Shown one piece after another: positions 1 through 11,334 of a stretch of 64,000 nucleotides of DNA. The DNA lies in contig JAKJHU010000062.1 of assembly GCA_022316685.1 (NCBI GenBank), positions 588,501 through 652,500 of the forward strand. The letters run 5' to 3'. Below the pieces are notes generated by a model. The model did no database searches, was not told the DNA's origin, and saw nothing but the letters and a program-made list of their open reading frames with translations. Positions within the stretch are counted from its first letter, which is position 1. Each line of letters opens with the position of its first letter. This stretch comes from Progne subis subis (lineage: Eukaryota; Chordata; Aves; Passeriformes; Hirundinidae). A program made the translations under genes and the position numbers.

Positions 1-2940
1 TTTGAAGTCAATTGTGCATTGAGTCACACAAACCCCTACACCATGTTTCTGTGACATTTTAACACGTGTTAAGCAAGTGTGGCTAATTTTTTGTAACAAT
101 TTTTAAAAGTGGTTGGGACCCTTTCTGATTGTTATAGCGTAACACTTACAGTGCTGGAATGGAAGGGCAGCTTGAAATCACATTCTTATATTCAGAGGTC
201 ATCAGCAGAATTAAAGCTTCAAGCAGTTATGGATATGAAGAAGGTTCTAAGAAGCACATTCCTTCACTCCTCCCTTCTCCTCATTCTTACTTGGTGCTGT
301 TAATCTCAGGGATCAAATTGCATCAGCTTTGGCAAACATGTCATGCTTTGGTGAGTGTGACTGCCAGCACCAGGAAAAGGTAAAAACCCACTGCCAGTAA
401 GTTTATTAAACCATGCAGTAACAGAACACAGGTCTTCTGCCTCCAAACCCTGTGTGCTCACTGCTGCTTTGGGAACTTACAGCACAGCTGGCCTCAGGGA
501 AACGGAGTCGGAGGAAACACGGAGGACTGCAGCTGCATGGCAAAAATGGAAAAATTTGGAGTAGATGTTGAATCATGATAACCCACAAAGAAGAAACCCT
601 CTGGACACCAACAGAGGATGCATATGAAATGATTTTTCTGTTCTACCACCACCACAGAGTGGTGAAAAGCCTCCAGATAGGGATGATGTTTAAGCACTGG
701 AAATCTAACGAAGGTCAGAACAGAAGCAAAGTGGCAATGTCAGAGCACCTTTCACGCTTTTTCCCTGTGAATCATCTGTTCCTTTCTTTCCCCTTTTCTG
801 TTAAAAAAAAAACCCAAACAAGCTAGCAAAAAAGCCCTAAAACAAAACCAAATCAGTATGGCTTCTTCTGTAGTATGACCACAAAAAAGGCCCCAAACTG
901 AAGCCAACTGATCTTCAAAGGAGGAAAGAGGAAGAAAGTGCACACAAGAACAGAAGGATATGTTGACTTTTGGATTTATACTCTTAAAATATACAATCAC
1001 TCAAAACACACATCATCTGTCCCACTGACAGCTAAAACTCTGTCCCCTGTTATAAAAGAAACTGATGAAGTGCAGATGGCAGCTTGTGTATTGAGTTGGC
1101 TGCTTCATAAACTGTAATTATGGTGGATATGAAATGGATCACCTCATCCATCTGGAATAAAAAATGGGATTATCACTTGGCAATTTTTTTTTCTTTATAG
1201 GACTGCAAAATATCTTGCCTGTCGCTACTTTTTGGCATGGCTCGAGTTTAACAATGAAATATAAAAGAATGCAGAGTTCAGACTATCTTTTATTTACAGA
1301 AGTGATAAATTAACCACTGGAAAGATAAAACCTGCCCAAGAAATCATTTCTCCTCGCTGACCTCATGCTTAGGCACTGCTTGGAATGAAATCAGCTTTGG
1401 AAAAAGTTATCCATAATTGAAAACAAATGGTGACCATGCACAAAAAAGATACACCAATAACTGTCTTGTAATTTCAAGAGTTTCCTAAGCTCCATGGAAG
1501 CCTGAACCTTTCCTACGTATGCAGCCAGAATCTAGTGACATACTCACCATCACTTGCCAGATTGCTGTCATGTGTACAGCACACATCAACCAGTGATTTG
1601 TTTGTTAAAAGAAAAAAGTAATAGGAAAAATGCGCTCCTTTTGGCTGTGCAAACCACAAAACAATAGATCTCATGATAAAGTTGACACTACATCCTATGA
1701 TACACACAAAGGGACCATGGAATACACATTATTGCGACTCAAATCACCCCTAACATGAGCTGACCTTCGGCTTTGTGCTACACAGGCAATCTGTGACTTT
1801 GTTACTCAGCATTTGTGTACTCACATTCAGGAGGCATTTCAGGGATGAACCCAAAATAGCTACCCAACTTACAGAACTCAGAACCTAAAGGTTATTAGCG
1901 GATGCCACTGCTATTGGGGGCAAGGAGGAAATCCACATGGAGAGAAGTGCACGCTCCACTTAAGACAAAGATGCTGATCAGAAAGCTTTTTAATACAGGA
2001 AAAACAACTTGCACCATAGAGTACAAACGAGACGATTTCTTCTTCAACTTCTAATTAGCTCTTTGCCAATAACAAAAAACCCTCAAAACCACATGGATCA
2101 TTTGAAAAAAAACTTACTTCACACAAACGTGGAAAAAATAATTTTATCACTGCAAAAACTCCCCCAGAACACCTCAGTCCAGTTCTCAGATGTGAATCAT
2201 TTACCCCAATCCCATTATTTCTAGATTCATAATCATCCCTTGCCTTTCATATGATGGCAGAACAAGTAATTAATTCTATACTTCTGCTTTGGCAGTGTTT
2301 GCACCCATTTTGGGTGACTACTGAGTTGAACAACACTGAATTTGGCCCAACAAATTCTTACATAGCTGAGATGTTTGCCAAGCCTCCCCCTCACCCTTCC
2401 AACAAACACATGTTCATTCCCCATCAAATCAAGAACTGGACTTGCAGGCAGAGAAAAGAGGCTGTGTAAAAAAACCTCCCTCTTACCACCCTCCCCCTGC
2501 CACAGCCATGGTAAGATTTAAGTCTAAATTGAGGGGTTGCCTTCATATCACACTTATCTGCCATTAACCTCACATATTTTTAGCCTTCATTGCTGTCTAA
2601 AAACTGGAAAGTATGACCCCAGTGTACTGAGCTCTACCTGAAAGTGCAAAGAGCCCAAGACTAACCACGAGTGCACCAGACACTTGGCAATGACGTAACT
2701 GGAATCCCTAGAAAGCCACAGAGGGTGGTGAGAAATGCCACTTTCCAGGCAACTGCTGAACAATGCAATGAGAGCACCAAACAAAGGCCTTGGGATGACA
2801 GAAGGCTCAGGGTCTAAAATTCCTGGGTGAGGTGTGGGGCACTGCTGTGTCCTTCCTCATGTAGCCATGCAAGACTGTTTTTGGGGTGTCAGCTTGAATT
2901 TCAGGCTTCAAGCATAGGCAAGAGAGAGACACTGCACATC
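1..2940. other. Intergenic, downstream of AEBP2
   Basis: AT-rich sequence with only short, non-conserved ORFs. No coding signature, RNA gene or recognisable repeat was seen. Confidence 0.6.
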
Positions 2941-3190
2941 ACAGAATCATGGAACAGTCAGGGTTAGAAAAGATCTCTAAGATCCAACTGTTAACCCAGC
3001 AATGCCTTGCTCATCACTCAACTGTGTCCCCCACGTAATACATTGACGATTTTGGAACACTTCCAAGGTTGGTGACTCACCCACTTCCCTGGGAATGTCA
3101 CAGCTCCGTGTTTACTGCATTATCCTGCGCCACTCCTGCAGCGATGAAAACCAATTCCCTTCCTTAGTAGGAACAGAACCACGTCCCACC
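2941..3190 (-). mobile_element. CR1 LINE 3' fragment (old, antisense)
   Basis: It starts with ACAGAATCATGGAACAG then GGTTAGAAAAGATCTCTAAG, the reverse complement of a CR1 3' end. It continues through a diverged 'aacacttccaaggttggtgactcacccacttccctggg' equivalent. The order of blocks matches avian CR1 3' regions as remembered. No coding part is retained and it is heavily diverged. Confidence 0.75.
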
Positions 3191-5922
3191 ATCTCTCATT
3201 TACTGAAGGGTAAAGGTTATGTAGGTCATTGCTACAAAACAGCAAAGTGTTGGGGCATCAAAAGCCATTAGAGACCTCAGACCAACCAAGAAATACAGAA
3301 AAAAAGTAAACCAAGTAACACCACTTTTTGGAAAAAGGGTTTTTTTCCAGAGTTCTACAAACACTACCAGACAATTCTAAGGGCAACTGCAGCTGTTAGT
3401 TTTTCTTTAACCCTGCCTTGCACATGGTTACCCATCTTACAGACAAAAATTTCATTTTCCTGTGAAATGGTTACTCAGATGCAGAAGAAACCAAGGTTCT
3501 GATTCCAGCAGCATTTTTTCGTGGATAGTAATCTGAAAAGCTTTGCAATTTACAGGAACATAAAAGTTGTTTGGGTTGGGTCTGTTTTGTTTTTAAGCTC
3601 ATGCTGAAATTGCCCAATTTTTCATTTTGGGAAGGGGAAAAAGCCCAAACACCAATAATCTGATTAACTAAACAATTATATTTGATATGTAACCTACGTG
3701 AACAAGAAAACACAGGATTCCTGCCAAGCCCCTTTAGGAAAATGATCATGTGGTCAGAGATGCAATCTTGGGCATCACTAGCAAAGAAAAGGTACTCAGA
3801 GAAGAAAGTGCCCAAGCACCATAATTACCCAGGCACATTTTACAAAACATGATAATGTTCAGTCTTTTCAGTACTTGGGTAATAAGCTAACTTCTTTCAA
3901 GAATTTTCAGTCTTAGGAGTCAGTTTTATTAAAAGAGAAAGCAGTTTCTCTTCTCCTCTGCAAAACGTGAGAGACACAGACCAACCAGAAAAGCAATGAG
4001 GAGAGCTGCAGTTAATTAATACACAACTGATCTTGCATCAACAAACCAAACTACACTCAAGGAGGCCGGTTTAGAAAAGCAACTGAACACCTTCAGCAAT
4101 CCCAGCATCAAGTGATAAATTAATTTCTGCACAGTTTAGTGTGGTAGGCTGCTGCCACCTTTTGGTTACAAACTGCTGTGAAATTAGGTTAGATCCTAAA
4201 ACACAGGCACAGTGGAAATGTACTGTGACGTGTGGGATCTGAGCACCTGGGAGAACAGTGGGGTGGGACAGGAACATCATTTGTACTTTATGTAAACCGC
4301 ACAGTGTGTGGCTGCATGTCTTGGTATTTACTTGGTATTTATTTACTGCTTTCCAGCCTAAAATATCTTTGAATCCTCTAGTGCTGAAATCAGCTCCCAC
4401 TGGATTGCATGTAACAGTTACTGAATCATGAAATACTTTCTTAGGTTAAAATTAACAAATATTTTAGCCAAGAAAAAAAGAAAAAGGGTCCAAGGAGATA
4501 AATACATCAGTAACTACTATGAGCAGTTTGTACAGCTTGTAGTAATTACCCAGCTGAGGCATCAGCCAAGGTAAGCTTTTGTTTGCACCTTTCCCCCACG
4601 GCAACTCACTTCTGAACAAAAAGAAAGGCAGTTTAGTTTGACAGAGGTCACCTTTTACCCACCAACCAGCTCTCTGAAATTTTTACAACATACACGCAGC
4701 ATTTATCTGCATCTGCCCATTTTAAAAGCTATTTGTAACTAGTCAATGAGATAGAAAACACACAAAGAACTACCACCACGATGGATTTGACCCATAGAGC
4801 CTATGTTACACCTCCAGCAGCCAATCCATACAGCTCTGCCCATGAGGAAAGTCTGCCCACACTCTGAGCTCAGACTGTAACATAAATCTCCAGTCTCCAA
4901 ATCAATGGCAAACTCTCAATAACTGTAGAGGGAACAGCTACAACAAAACTAATGGATGAGCACAGGATTATTAAAAACGCTTCAGATCTATGATGCTCTT
5001 TTCTTAAGGCCACACAACCCCATCAAATGTTACCTGACTGAGGCAGCACTGGTGTCTGGGCAGCGAGGACATGGAATCCATGGATGGCTGCACAGCACAA
5101 TGAAAAGGCAGCAACACCACATGATGGCTCCAAGGATGGAGGCAGAGGAAAAATTTTAATAAGTAATTACACATGAACTTGCTCATTGTCAGCAGAATGT
5201 CTCCTGACATCCTTTTCTGCTTTCCTACCTCCTCACTTGTTTAAAAAGAAAGAATCCAGCTGCAGGCAACTGCTAATTAAATACTTGGGCTTTCAGCTAG
5301 TTACTGTATGCACACATCTGCTCTGCCATAAACAGTTTTAAGTGTAATTGACTTATTTTCCATGCTTTAGGAGAGAATATTTATGACATGAAGAAAGAAA
5401 AAGCAAGCAGGGTCAAAGCCCCTGCCTCATATTCACTAGAAAGTAAAAGCTGCAAAGTGTTTAAAAATTACAACTGTTTAAAATGCTTTTATTGCTATGG
5501 GGCAGTCTTGAATTTCACATTCCAAAGCTTTGCTCCCCAAAATTTACTAATTTTTTGGCCTTGAAATGATGTAAGCCTGAATATACATTTCAGTGCCTTA
5601 ACACATTTAAGTGGCTCATGTTGAGCATTTTGGCTTAAGTGAATCACAAGCAACATCACGTTCCATTCCCCTTGATTGCACAATCTGGGTTTCAGACAAC
5701 AGATTTGAACAGAGGTAGACAAGTCAAATACTCATAATGATGTCCTCCTGAAGTCAACAAGGCATTGGTCAGACTCCATATGTCTATGCAAATCCCACTG
5801 AGCCACATGAGCTTAGACACGACATTTCATGGATGAAACAAACCAAAAAACACGACTGAGCAGCGACATTGAAGAAAAAGCAGCTCTCAGAGTCTGGATG
5901 GGGCATTCAATTTCTAGTACCA
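3191..5922. other. Intergenic, nothing recognised
   Basis: AT-rich unique-looking sequence. Short ORFs on both strands carry no domain I recognise. Confidence 0.55.
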
Positions 5923-6165
5923 TGTCCTAATTTCAGCTGGGATGGAGTTTATTTTCTTCCTAGCAGTTGGTACAGTGCTTTTGGATGACAAATGTGCTGG
6001 TATCACACTGATGGTCAACTTTTTGCTGAGCAGAGCTTACCCTCAGTCAAGGACTTGTCAGCTGCTCATGCTGACCTGCCAGGGAGCAGATGGGGGTGCC
6101 CACAACAGAACCAGGGGAGCTGACCCAACTGACCTAAGGGATATTCTTTCATCATTTCACAAGGC
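5923..6165 (+). mobile_element. ERVL-like LTR fragment (5' part only)
   Basis: It opens TGTCCTAATTTCAGCTGGGA, followed by TTCTTCCTAGCAGTTGGTAC and later GACCCAACTGACCTAAGGGA. These match, in order, the 5' U3 part of a very common avian ERVL-family LTR that begins TGTCCTGGTTTCAGCTGGGA. The match fades after about 240 bp, so the rest of the LTR is lost or too decayed to see. There is no internal retroviral region. Confidence 0.75.
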
Positions 6166-9100
6166 CTCCAAGTGGATCTTTTTCTCCAAGTCTCACTCTT
6201 TGAGACAGCCAGTAGCCCTTGATTAGTCAGAAGGGCAACTGACTGTCTCAAATGATGCAGTTCTGACAGAGAAGGTACAACTGACACTGAAGGCTTCAAA
6301 CATCACCTTGTTAACTGAAAGTTTCTCATACCTTTTCTGTGCAGCCTCCCACAGGCAGCTCCACACAGCTCTGGCTCTTTCTCTCCTTCTTCTCTCTTAC
6401 TTCTGCAGTTCCAGCTTGCTCCTTCCTGTCCGTGGCACGGCCACCTAACCCTGTCTGTCCCTCACACTCCCTCCCGTCCCTTCCTCCTCACAGCACTGCC
6501 AGCAAACTCCAACTGACCACTCTCCCAGCTAATTCACTCTTTTATCACACTCACAACAAGGCTGTTCCCACTCTTTGGTAATTAACACAGCTGCAGTGTA
6601 TTGGGGGCAAGACTGCCTTCAGCACTCTATCTGTCCTCCCCCACACAGTTCTTCACAGCAAATCTATTTGGGATCTCTGATCTTCCACTGAGCCTACAAA
6701 CACAGGCAAACACCAAAATGAAAGGATATTAAAATCTGACAATTCTTCTGAACAGCATCCAATGGACAGGACTCAAATCTCCTGTACACAAGCCAAGCCA
6801 AGGGGATGTTATCAGCAATTATCTCTCATTTGGGAAGAAATAAACAGATTTATCATATTACTTAGTATTTGTTGCTTTACTACTGAGGAGGATTTACAAA
6901 AGTTCAAAGGGCCAGTTTTAGAATTAGGAAAAACAAATAATGTAGCATCAATCACAGCACATTAATCTTCACAAACAACTGCAGGACTTGAATTTATCCA
7001 CAACTGGCTGACAACCAACAGCCCACTTTTTGTACATAATCAACACAATTTTATTCTCTTTATTCTTAGATTTCCTTACTCCACTCTAAGTTACATCAGT
7101 CACATCCTGATTTTAACTCTTCTCTAGGTAAGAGTTAGAGGTAAGTGCATGGATGTATGTGGGGGAGAAGGGGAAATGAGCCTCAGATCTCTAGATCCCA
7201 GCTCCTTCCATAGAGCTGGGCATGGTATTATGAACTCTCAACCTTCAGCAGCCACCAAACTCACAAGCAGCATCTCCTTCCCTTCTTTATCCGAGTCTGC
7301 ACCCAAGGTTCAACATCAGCTCCTGGGCTGGGTCACTCCACGAGCTCCATGAGGACAGCTCAGCACCAGGAGCCTTGTGAATAACAACAAATAACTCCCA
7401 ATTCTGCCATCACCCCCCTGAAAGGCCAGTAAGCTGCTATATATCAGAACTGCTATCTATTTTTAAGTACTTTCAGAAATTATAAATTAAACTACTTTGA
7501 GGTTGCAATACAAGTTTTGTGTTGCTTAGAACAGTAGTGCAGGTGGTGCTTATCTCCCCCACTCCCAGAACACAGAATTTTTAATAAAAGTTGATTCAAC
7601 GAAGTTTACCAGAATATTCTTTGCTTGGAATAAACAAACACCAATGGCTGAAAGAAGCTGTAGATTCAGCTGCTTTTTTAAAAGCCAACTTTCCTATTAT
7701 ACAATTTCTTTCTGTTGTACTTGTCACACATTGATGTGACAAGAGGAATACTTAGGATAGGTTCACTCACAAATTTAAAATGTCAAGGCAAGAAAGCATT
7801 AAATGAGAATAAACCATCAATTTCAGACTGAAGTATTACACAAGACCAGTCTTCTGCACTAATTAATTCATACACAGTACTGAAAAGCTGAAAGGAACAG
7901 AAATCAACCACTTGAATTTTGATTATTAAAAACAATGCATGTTTGAACACAATGCACCTGTTTGTTCCAAATGAAGCTAGTCCAGAATTAATGTGCAATT
8001 CAATTTGAAATGACTGATATAATTACTTCACTGACTGTAAAGGAAATATATAGTGCAACCTATTACACATTTTGGCCAAAATTTGAAAGAGCCGCAGTAA
8101 TTTGAGAAAATTATATTCAAAGTAAGTATAAGAAAAATCCCAATTTGTTTCTGCTCTGTCTTTAATAAACAGATTACTAAGGTCCCTTAGCAAACAGAGT
8201 TAAGATCTAATATCCATCATTCAGCTGTGTGCCATGACCAAATGCCAGCAAGTTTTCCCCAGACAAGAATTTCCATCCACTTAAGCAACAAACCCTCACT
8301 CAAAACTCCTGTTACTCCCGTTTTAGAAAACTGTATAATTCAAGCCGACACATTCCAAAAGAATTGGATTTTAAACCCAGATATTTGTGTGCACTGCAAC
8401 TCCTGAAAAGTGCAAATTTCAAGGAGCTGACATTTCTCTACAAAGAAAATAAACACTCGAGCTGGGAGGGAACGCAATCTGTAGATGTCTGGAAAACATA
8501 ACATTACAAAAATGTTCTTGAGAAAGATAGGGAGAAACCTTTAAATGTTACATCCCAAACATCCCAAAACAAAGCACATGGAATTACTTAAAAGGGGAGA
8601 GGCCAATTATTTCAGAAACGCTTTTCAAGTGTAAGAATAAGATTATTTTCAGAACAAAGTGATCAGCACCCTGTGGCAGTTCCATGTACCTGGTATTCCC
8701 ACAAAAGTGAAATATACCCAGGGGCACACACAAAAACGGCAGCAGAGCTTTAGAGAACAGGACTGGCATTTGAAACAAAACACCACCTAATTAATTCCAA
8801 AATTTGTAGAATGCAAATAACTTTCAAGCATAAATAGTTTTAGCAACTGACTTTGATAACTACAAGGTAAAAACCAGCCAAATACCCACTTACCTTCTGA
8901 CTTTTATGGAAAGTTCAATTAACTCCAGTGTAACCATTTCTTCACAGATGTTTGTTACTTAAACTGATTTTTCCTTCCAAAGCAGAAACTCTGCCATCAG
9001 AACACCAGATAGCAGTTTTCACAAACCCAGGAAAAGTCACATTTTACATGAACACCGCATTACTTGAATCCATGAATTCCCACTTCTGTAAAGGTGTGTG

Positions 9101-9179
9101 TTACAACTTACACAGGCAACAGTGTCGTTTTTATATTTGTTTTTGAAAACTCCATTGAAATCTTACAATTTTGAAGCTT
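6166..9179. other. Intergenic, nothing recognised
   Basis: AT-rich sequence between the LTR fragment and the inferred end of the AEBP2 3' UTR. No coding, RNA or repeat feature was supported. Confidence 0.5.
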
Positions 9180-9199
9180 ATGAGGTTTGTTTGCTTTGT

Positions 9200-9205
9200 T
9201 TTATT
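9200..9205 (-). other. AEBP2: Distal poly(A) signal candidate
   Basis: AATAAA on the minus strand about 2.1 kb after the stop, followed by AC-rich sequence and, further on, G/T-rich stretches. In AT-rich DNA this hexamer also occurs by chance, so the assignment is tentative. Confidence 0.3.
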
Positions 9206-10117
9206 AGAAAAAATACTCAGGCAAGGTCTACAATCATCTGTCAATTATAAATGACTTACAAGAAACTCATGAAGCAATAAAATTAAAAAAATACAAATAC
9301 AAACTATATCTGAAACACTTCTATTTGGCAATTTTATAACAAATTCAAAAAAAAAAGAAACAAAGATTACGGATTACTTTATAGGTACAGAAAAAGCAGT
9401 AGGTGAAGTGCTCAAGCAAAAAAAAAAAAAAGAAACAAAACCCAAAACACTGCATTTTTTCCAAAAATAAAGTCACGTCACTACAGATTTTATGAATAAT
9501 ACCCTTATTAAACAACCATTCCAGAACATCTTATATTAGTGGTGCTTTTAATATGCACTTCATATCGTTGATAAGATTTTTTTTTTTTTTTTTTGTGTAT
9601 ATAAGTAACATTTTTAACCCAGTGGAGCTAAGCAAGGCTCGTGTCAGCACCAATGCAGGATGCATTTGTACTGCATCAGGATATGCTCACTTCTGCAACC
9701 AAGGGTTACTTTAAGTCTTAATCTATTTAATAAAAATTTAGTGTAAAAACTGCTGGTTATTAGTTTCACTGTAGTAAATTCCTCCCCAATAAGGAGGACT
9801 AACTCTGCAGTTTGACTGCATATATCCATACAAATTTTACACATTAGTTCCTTCCGACAGTAAGGAAAAAACTAATTCTGCGTTCACTATTAGCAAGGAG
9901 TGCCATGAATTCATTATGGGTACTATTCATCCCTCTAAGATTTCTGGGAAGGATGTTCAATGTATTTTTGTTCTTACAACAGATACTAACAGTAGTATAT
10001 AGTCCCTTAGGTATGTAAAAGAAGGTTTTTTTACTGTTAAGGAAGGTGCTTTTTTTAAACAATTCTTCTGGCAGCACTAGTGAATTACAATATCCTTCAA
10101 TATTATTTCTACCGTAA

Positions 10118-10125
10118 TATATACA
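10118..10125 (-). promoter_or_regulatory. Pumilio response element-like motif
   Basis: TGTATATA on the AEBP2 sense strand, a match to the UGUANAUA Pumilio consensus, within the inferred 3' UTR and 77 nt downstream of a second match at 10209-10202. Confidence 0.3.
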
Positions 10126-10201
10126 TTTTAACTTTCATGCCTCTAGAAAAACATCTACAGTACATTTCATAATATAAAAATATATTACAAATCTGCTGAA
10201 A

Positions 10202-10209
10202 TATTTACA
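10202..10209 (-). promoter_or_regulatory. Pumilio response element-like motif
   Basis: TGTAAATA on the AEBP2 sense strand, a second UGUANAUA match within the inferred 3' UTR. Function is inferred from the consensus only. Confidence 0.3.
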
Positions 10210-11154
10210 AGCAATGTCCTAATATCTATATGCAACATTTTTGTCTCCATACAAAGACTAACAGGTTAGACGCGTCTCTATTTGTCAGTTAAAAAAAATC
10301 CACGGCTCCTTGCTTATTAAGCAAGAAAATGATTTTACTTTCCTTTTCAAAGCCAACTTTGGTGCATAAAGGATTGAATTTCTAGATTAATTTTTTTTTA
10401 AAAAAAATACCATTTTCTTTACATCTAGAAAACATTAGGCCAAATAAAGTATACTTTACAAGTGAATGGGGAACCTAGAGGGTCAAAAAAGCAAAATAAA
10501 TCACCAGTAACACTGACTGCTTACAACGAGGTTTTTCCAAACCCGCCCATTGATACGGATCACATCAAAGCAGATCTGATTTAACACACTACACTACTCC
10601 TGCAAAGGGGTCAGACAGACTGCAACACTCTGAACATCTCGCAACCGTACTATATGTATTCAGAGCCTGACTGGAAAAGACAAGCATTCCATCAACATTT
10701 GTTTCAACATCATAATCCAACATATTTTAGGGATCTGCAAAAGGACACGAGGTTACAAATGACGAATGATTACTATCCACCATACTCAAAGGGCAACAGG
10801 ATAATCCCTTGGTAGCTGTTCTATTGTCTGGCGTGTGTTAGATTTAGTTAACATTGACAGGAAGCCCAATAGCTTGTTAACAGTTCTCCTGGGAATCGGG
10901 AGGAAATGGTGATGGTTACTTTTTCTTTTCATCAAATATAGACTACTGTATTCACTAAAGAAAAAAGCAGCTTAAAGAAGCAAGCATGCAAAGCCTTTCA
11001 GTTGTTCCACTAAGTTGCCAGAAGAGTGTTTGCTCAGTCTCCCACTGTACCATTCCATGAAAATGTGGATATACAGTAATATATTAATATATTCCACAGA
11101 AGCATCAACTTCATTCACAGAATGTTTACACTAAGCATAAATATTTCTCTAACC

Positions 11155-11167
11155 AAAAAAAAAAAGG

Positions 11168-11203
<36 letters not shown>

Positions 11204-11220
11204 AAAAAAAAAAAAAAAAA
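11155..11220. repeat. A-rich tract interrupted by GG
   Basis: About 66 bases, nearly all A on the plus strand, broken twice by GG. On the AEBP2 sense strand it is a T/U-rich tract just past the proximal AATAAA. Confidence 0.9.
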
Positions 11221-11244
11221 GATGGGATTTGACTAATGTGCAAC

Positions 11245-11250
11245 TTTATT
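11245..11250 (-). other. AEBP2: Proximal poly(A) signal candidate
   Basis: AATAAA on the minus strand, 54 nt after the AEBP2 stop. About 25 nt further on the sense strand is a T-rich tract of roughly 65 bases (11220-11155), which could serve as the U-rich downstream element. Placement is what a short 3' UTR would need; use is inferred. Confidence 0.5.
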
Positions 11251-11303
11251 TCTAAATCCATTGTCAGTGACTAAGACTGCAGGTGTCCCCACTTGCTTGG
11301 TTT

Positions 11304-11334
11304 TTACCTCTTCAACCTCTTCTGGGGCATTGTT
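11304..11334 (-). CDS. AEBP2: AEBP2 coding exon 8, terminal coding part (residues 492-501 and stop)
   Basis: The acceptor TTTTACAG|AACAATG gives [10 protein letters not shown] followed by TAA at 11306-11304. This is the end of the shorter mammalian isoform. The stop overlaps a possible donor (AAGAG|GTAAAA at 11308/11307). Splicing there would bypass the stop and, as in the longer mammalian isoform, add a short alternative tail. I did not find a convincing exon for that 14-residue tail in the window, so only the short form is supported. Confidence 0.92.

Larger units (their letters stand above)
9180..11303 (-). other. AEBP2: Probable AEBP2 3' UTR
   Basis: This AT-rich stretch follows the stop codon without a convincing ORF. 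A proximal AATAAA lies only 54 nt past the stop, followed by a long T-rich tract on the sense strand. A distal AATAAA lies at 9205-9200. Two Pumilio-type UGUANAUA motifs lie between them. The 3' boundary is inferred from the distal hexamer; no transcript evidence is available, and the true end could be nearer or farther. Confidence 0.45.

Noticed and set aside
4071..4110. Minus-strand segment reading LLKVFSCFSK, faintly like the missing AEBP2 tail
   Set aside because: Only scattered residues agree with the 14-residue tail, there is no acceptor in the right phase, and it lies outside the inferred transcript.
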